DNA from: Flavipsychrobacter stenotrophus | GTDB lineage: Bacteria > Bacteroidota > Bacteroidia > Chitinophagales > Chitinophagaceae | Length of the DNA: 64,000 bases | Reading direction: 5' to 3' | NCBI RefSeq assembly: GCF_002954265.1 | Contig: NZ_PPSL01000002.1 | Span: 248,001-312,000 of the forward strand | Part shown: positions 60,594 through 64,000 of the stretch, piece by piece | How positions within the stretch are numbered: the stretch's first letter is position 1 | How the letters are laid out: each line of letters begins with the position of its first letter | The notes under the pieces: model-generated | The model's input: only the letters and a program-made list of their open reading frames with translations | Told to the model about the DNA's origin: nothing | Database searches by the model: none | Program-made: the position numbers and the translations under genes

Positions 60594-61490
60594 ATGTCAA
60601 CACCATCTTTTGATCTCATTGATGTTATAAAAACCATCCAGAAGCAGAGAAAGGTCATCATCATCATAACTGCGATAGCATTAGCGTTGGGTGGTATCTT
60701 TTTTGCTATGAAAAGGAAGAAATTCAAGGCTTCATCGCACTTCCTGGTGAACAATCCACTTTATGGAGATCGTAATACATTGTTCAGAAATTATGAACAG
60801 CGCTATGTAGATTACTTTGGTGGTGATGATGACCTGGACAGGGTAACGGCATTGTTGAATTCTGATACTGTAAAAGATAGGATCATCCGTAATTGCCAGT
60901 TCCAGATAGTGTATAATAATGACATCAATACAGAAAAGGGGCATGCATTCCTGATGGGTGTGTTTGACAAGAACTTTAATGTAAAGCGTTCGGAATACAA
61001 GGAGCTGGAAGTAAGTTATATCGCTTATGACTCAGTTACTGCAGCCAATGTGGCCAACATGAGCGTGAAGGTGTGCGAGGAAGCTTTCCGCAACTACTAT
61101 ACTTCTATGAAGCTGGGCATGGCTAAATCTATAGGCGACAAACTGAAGCAAATAGACAGCACCATTAATGTTTGTACTGACTCCTTAGTGCATATGGAAG
61201 CAGCGGGTGGTGCCAAGAGCGCTGAGAGTGCTAAAACACTCCGTGCTACCAAAGACCAGCTGGCTTTGGACAGAGCACGATATGTGTCTATCATCAACGA
61301 ATTTGAAGCCACTACCAATAGTGCGATGAATTACCTGAAGGTGACCACACGCGCTATTCCACCTACCTCACCTATAGGACCATCTTTGATGACGGTGCTG
61401 ATGGTAGCAGGATTCCTCGGTTTGTTTGGCGGTGTATTGCTGGTGTTGGTACTTGCTTATTATAACAGGCTAATGAACCACCCCCGCTAA
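60594..61490 (+). CDS. Wzz-like chain-length determinant / polysaccharide co-polymerase
   Basis: The 298-residue protein has a membrane helix at ~20-40 (VIIIITAIALALGGIFFAM) after a short cytoplasmic start. A large periplasmic region with helical content (~40-255) and a second helix near the end (PSLMTVLMVAGFLGLFGGVLLVLVLAY) follow. There is no C-terminal tyrosine kinase domain. This is the topology of Wzz-type co-polymerases that control O-antigen or exopolysaccharide length, including the conserved Pro-rich stretch (PPTSPIGPS) before the second helix. It is four bases upstream of the ligase/polymerase gene, so they are co-translated. Confidence 0.88.
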   Translation: MSTPSFDLIDVIKTIQKQRKVIIIITAIALALGGIFFAMKRKKFKASSHFLVNNPLYGDRNTLFRNYEQRYVDYFGGDDDLDRVTALLNSDTVKDRIIRNCQFQIVYNNDINTEKGHAFLMGVFDKNFNVKRSEYKELEVSYIAYDSVTAANVANMSVKVCEEAFRNYYTSMKLGMAKSIGDKLKQIDSTINVCTDSLVHMEAAGGAKSAESAKTLRATKDQLALDRARYVSIINEFEATTNSAMNYLKVTTRAIPPTSPIGPSLMTVLMVAGFLGLFGGVLLVLVLAYYNRLMNHPR

Positions 61491-61494
61491 GCGA

Positions 61495-62967
61495 ATGGAC
61501 CTGATCCTGAAAAATAAATGGCTGAGTACCGCAATACTATCTGTGTTATTTCTCACGGTAGCATTGTTTGCCTATACGGGTAGTTTCCTCGTATTGGCGG
61601 CTCCGTTTGGTTTGTTTTTCGCAGTGCTGCTGGGCCTTAACTGGAAGACAGCGTACTGGATATTCCTTTTTACTATTCCTTTTTCTATACAGATCAGTTT
61701 TGCCGGTGATAGTATGTCGCTGACGCTACCCGACCAACCCCTGATGTGGTGCCTGCTGGGATTGTTTATAGTGATGCTGGCAAGAAACCCTAACATGATG
61801 CCGCAATGGTGGTGGAGGGATAAGATCGTGTTTATATCTGCACTGCAATTTTTATGGCTGATAGTGGCTGTGGTATGCTCGCAGATGCTGTTCTTCTCCA
61901 TAAAATTTTTACTGGTAAAGACTTGGCTGGTGGTATGTTTCCTTATGCTGCCTGTGTTTATCTTCCGAGAGAAAAAGGATTTTATACTTGGTTTTAAATT
62001 GCTGCTGATACCTACTTTGATCACTGTTATTATCATCCTGATACACCATGCCATGCTTGGATTCAGGTTTGAGAAGGTGCAGCGGTCGCTGGCTTTCCTG
62101 GGGCAGAGTTTATATTACAACCACGTAGATTATTCCTCTGTTACGTCAATGCTGTTTCCGCTGATACTGGTGGCGTATTCATTGACGAAGAAACGTAGCT
62201 GGGCTACGAGAGGAGGCTTGCTACTGATCATAGCCATATTTATAGCAGGCATCATCTTCGCGCAGACACGTGCTGCATATATAGCAGTATTCTTTGGTAT
62301 TGCCGTAGGTATAGCCATCAGAATGAAGCTGGTGAACTTTATTATGCCGGCCATTTATGCGTGCATCATCTTGCTGTTTTGCTACATGGTGCCGAACAAT
62401 AAGTACATGGCCTTCCGCCCCGACTATAACAAGACCTACATGCATAAGGAGTTTACGGACCACCTTATAGCTACGTTCAGGGGTAAGGATATGTCGAGCA
62501 TGGAGCGTGTGTATAGGTGGATAGCCACAGTGCGCATGAGTACAGATTATCCATGGACGGGTGTCGGGCCGCGTGCGTTTTACTTTTATTACAAACCATA
62601 TGCGGTAAGCTCATTCCAGACGTATGTGAGCCGCAACAAAGAACAGTCTACTACACACAACTATTACCTGTATATGCTGGCAGAACAGGGTTACCCTGCT
62701 ATGCTGTTGTATGCCCTGCTGATACCGGTGTTATTTGCCAAAGCGCAGAAAGTGTATCATAGATTCAAAGACAAATTCTGGCGGGCAGTAACAATTGGCC
62801 TTGCCATGACGATAGCCGCGGGCTTTATCAACAACTTCTTCTCTGAGTTGATAGAGACCCATAAGGTGGGCGCACTGTTCTATATTCCGGTAGCCTTGCT
62901 GATCATCCTGGATCAGAAGAGTAAGGTGATGGAAAAGGAAGATGTGGGTGATGTGGTGATTGGGTGA
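61495..62967 (+). CDS. O-antigen ligase/polymerase-like membrane protein
   Basis: The 490-residue protein has about ten to twelve membrane helices. A large periplasmic loop (~305-385) contains ERVYRWIATVRMSTDYPWTGVGPRAF and RNKEQSTTHNYYLYMLAEQGYPAMLLYALL. These are the WaaL/Wzy-type signature (W-G-x-G with H-N-x-x-L) of the O-antigen ligase superfamily. Such enzymes either join O-antigen to lipid A-core or polymerise glycan repeats; sequence alone does not decide. It is coupled to the Wzz-like gene upstream, which favours a polymerase role. A gene-end repeat lies shortly after its stop. Confidence 0.88.
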   Translation: MDLILKNKWLSTAILSVLFLTVALFAYTGSFLVLAAPFGLFFAVLLGLNWKTAYWIFLFTIPFSIQISFAGDSMSLTLPDQPLMWCLLGLFIVMLARNPNMMPQWWWRDKIVFISALQFLWLIVAVVCSQMLFFSIKFLLVKTWLVVCFLMLPVFIFREKKDFILGFKLLLIPTLITVIIILIHHAMLGFRFEKVQRSLAFLGQSLYYNHVDYSSVTSMLFPLILVAYSLTKKRSWATRGGLLLIIAIFIAGIIFAQTRAAYIAVFFGIAVGIAIRMKLVNFIMPAIYACIILLFCYMVPNNKYMAFRPDYNKTYMHKEFTDHLIATFRGKDMSSMERVYRWIATVRMSTDYPWTGVGPRAFYFYYKPYAVSSFQTYVSRNKEQSTTHNYYLYMLAEQGYPAMLLYALLIPVLFAKAQKVYHRFKDKFWRAVTIGLAMTIAAGFINNFFSELIETHKVGALFYIPVALLIILDQKSKVMEKEDVGDVVIG

Positions 62968-62988
62968 ATCAAAGATTCACGATACCTT

Positions 62989-63035
62989 TGTCTGAACCTT
63001 GATTCGCCTGATTAAATGATAGGCTATGATCCCCG
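62989..63035. repeat. Gene-end repeat (TCTGAACC family), copy 4
   Basis: TGTCTGAACCTTGATTCGCC with TGATTAAATGATAGGCTATG and ATC lies about twenty bases after the ligase/polymerase stop. It shares TCTGAACC, TGATT, GATTAAA and the GA-rich tail with the copies at 7679, 21974 and 26084. Confidence 0.7.
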
Positions 63036-63138
63036 AAGAAAGCGATTCTTGCACATTTTATTAATACAAAGTGATAGGCTAACTCACTCTACAGCTTTTA
63101 CATTCGCGTCTGACGGTGTTATTCACCCAGTCGCTGTG

Positions 63139-63160
63139 GAGACGCAAAATCTTGCGTCTC
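63139..63160. repeat. Palindrome GAGACGCAA-AATC-TTGCGTCTC, copy 4
   Basis: The 22-base palindrome is identical to the copies at 18607 and 22506 and is followed by TACAAACG. The rest of the gap 62968-63221 between convergent genes shows no gene. Confidence 0.85.
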
Positions 63161-63221
63161 TACAAACGTATAAAGGGCGAGTTCGAAAGGTGTAACTGCT
63201 GTAGAATAGGGTATTTTTGGG

Positions 63222-64000
63222 TTAGCTATTCAATGCTCTCAATTGTTCAAACAACTCCTTTTGTTTATCAGCAAGGTTGGTAGGTAGTAATACTTTTAAT
63301 GTTACGTAGAGATCGCCGAAAGTTTCGGCTTTGCCATATACGGGCATACCTTTGCTTTTGATGCGGATGGTTTTGGTGGCTTGAGTACCGGCTGCTATCT
63401 GCACCTTTACCTGGCCGGTAAGTGTTTCTACCAATGTTTCGCCGCCCAGTACTGCTGTATACAGGTCTATCTCGTGGTTGGTCTTAAGGTTATCTCCTTC
63501 GCGGGTGAACCTGTGGTGCGGACGTACTCTTACATTAACGAACAGATCGCCTGCTGTGGCGGGTGTGCTGCCTGCACCACCCTTTCCTTTTATGCGTAGT
63601 TGCTGTTCATCGTAAGCGCCGGGTTTGGTGCTTATTCGAAGCTTTTCATTTTCCAGTTGTATTACACGGGTAGTGCCATAGTAGGCCTCTTCCTGGGATA
63701 TTTCAAATTCGGTCTGCAGGTCCTGGCCTTTGCGGGCTCTTTGCCTGCCACCACCACGGGCACCACCTCCCCCTCCGAAGAACTGCTCGAAGAAGTCGGA
63801 GAAGTCGCCACCACCACCGCCGAAGCCGCCGCTAAATCCGCCGCCGCCACCAAATGGATTACCGCCACCACCTGGCTGTCCGCCCATGTTCTCGTATTGT
63901 TTCCAGTTAGAACCCAGTTCGTCGTATTTCTTTCTCTTTACGGGGTCGCCGACAACGTCATTGGCCTCGTTAATTTCTTTGAATTTCGCTTCAGCGTCTT
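63222..64000 (-). CDS. DnaJ/CbpA-like Hsp40 co-chaperone (5' partial at window edge)
   Basis: The frame runs to the right edge, so the start and most of the J domain (including any HPD motif) are outside. The visible end of the J domain is DAEAKFKEINEANDVVGDP with KRKKYDELG. A long Gly/Phe-rich linker follows (GGGFSGGFGGGGGDFSDFFEQFFGGGGG), and then the C-terminal substrate-binding domain (DLQTEFEISQEEAYYGTTRVIQLEN ... VRVRPHHRFTREGDNLKTNHEIDLYTAVLGGETLVETL ... KGMPVYGKAETFGDLYVTLKVLLP). There is no CXXCXGXG zinc domain, so it is a class B (CbpA-like) Hsp40 that would stimulate DnaK. Identification is firm; completeness is not. Confidence 0.9.
   Translation of the reverse strand, partial: DAEAKFKEINEANDVVGDPVKRKKYDELGSNWKQYENMGGQPGGGGNPFGGGGGFSGGFGGGGGDFSDFFEQFFGGGGGARGGGRQRARKGQDLQTEFEISQEEAYYGTTRVIQLENEKLRISTKPGAYDEQQLRIKGKGGAGSTPATAGDLFVNVRVRPHHRFTREGDNLKTNHEIDLYTAVLGGETLVETLTGQVKVQIAAGTQATKTIRIKSKGMPVYGKAETFGDLYVTLKVLLPTNLADKQKELFEQLRALNS

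Noticed and set aside
1-64000. Prophage, insertion sequence, defence island, tRNA or rRNA genes
   Set aside because: No transposase, integrase, phage structural, CRISPR-Cas or restriction gene was recognised, and no gap contains a cloverleaf-like sequence that I could identify by eye; a tRNA scan would be decisive.

Overview
The window looks like chromosomal DNA of a member of the Bacteroidota, most likely of the Chitinophagaceae/Sphingobacteriales type. The evidence is internal. Six large secreted proteins end in type IX secretion (T9SS) sorting domains. Many genes are preceded by the Bacteroidota -7 promoter element TAnnTTTG, and clear Shine-Dalgarno sites are mostly absent. IspG is of the long form with an internal extra domain. 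DUF5916, YtxH, DUF721 and PorE/PorG-like proteins are also present. I see no rRNA, tRNA, CRISPR array, transposase or phage gene. Strain or genus cannot be read from this sequence.

Layout. 1-5.4 kb: a phosphorelay block (a 7TMR-DISM histidine kinase cut by the left edge, a receiver-kinase hybrid and a translationally coupled single-domain receiver), then an XRE regulator and a sigma-54-type AAA+ activator. 5.5-7.7 kb: bioD and bioA. 7.8-9.9 kb: a three-gene minus-strand operon of secreted alpha/beta hydrolase, ECF sigma factor and membrane protein. 10-13 kb: a large NHL-repeat T9SS cargo. 13-16.3 kb: rlmN, an unknown protein and pyruvate kinase. 16.4-18.5 kb: a CAP-domain protein and an AraC/DJ-1 regulator divergent from a VOC protein. 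18.7-24 kb: a PorE-like OmpA protein, a DUF2130 coiled-coil protein, small membrane proteins and an outer-membrane barrel. 23.8-28.7 kb: prmA, plsY, a spermidine-synthase-like protein, a PorG-like barrel and tyrS. 28.7-39.6 kb: secreted-protein territory with NHL, BNR and SBBP/PKD T9SS cargos and a TPR protein carrying a zinc-protease motif. 39.6-52.2 kb: a TylF-like methyltransferase, pckA, a DUF5916 protein, nadB, a choice-of-anchor V cargo, ispG, an S41 peptidase and a small unknown. 52.5-56.6 kb: a 1346-residue T9SS type B protein with seven cysteine-patterned modules. 57-63 kb: a Wzx-like flippase, Wzz-like and O-antigen ligase/polymerase-like genes with prfA embedded among them. Right edge: a DnaJ/CbpA-like co-chaperone cut by the window.

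How the parts fit. Housekeeping genes (rlmN, pyk, prmA, tyrS, ispG, prfA, nadB, pckA, bioAD) are interspersed with surface-building functions: T9SS cargos, two candidate T9SS components, and a polysaccharide export/polymerisation set. Several core genes have the -7 element only 4-6 bases before the ATG, which predicts leaderless transcripts.

The gaps between genes are unusually rich in short palindromes of several different families. One family repeatedly sits on the 3' ends of genes and in two cases supplies the stop codon. I found no obvious new defence or mobile system. The most unusual items are the cysteine-patterned repeat adhesin, the TPR-gluzincin protein, the gene-end repeat family and the leaderless promoter set.
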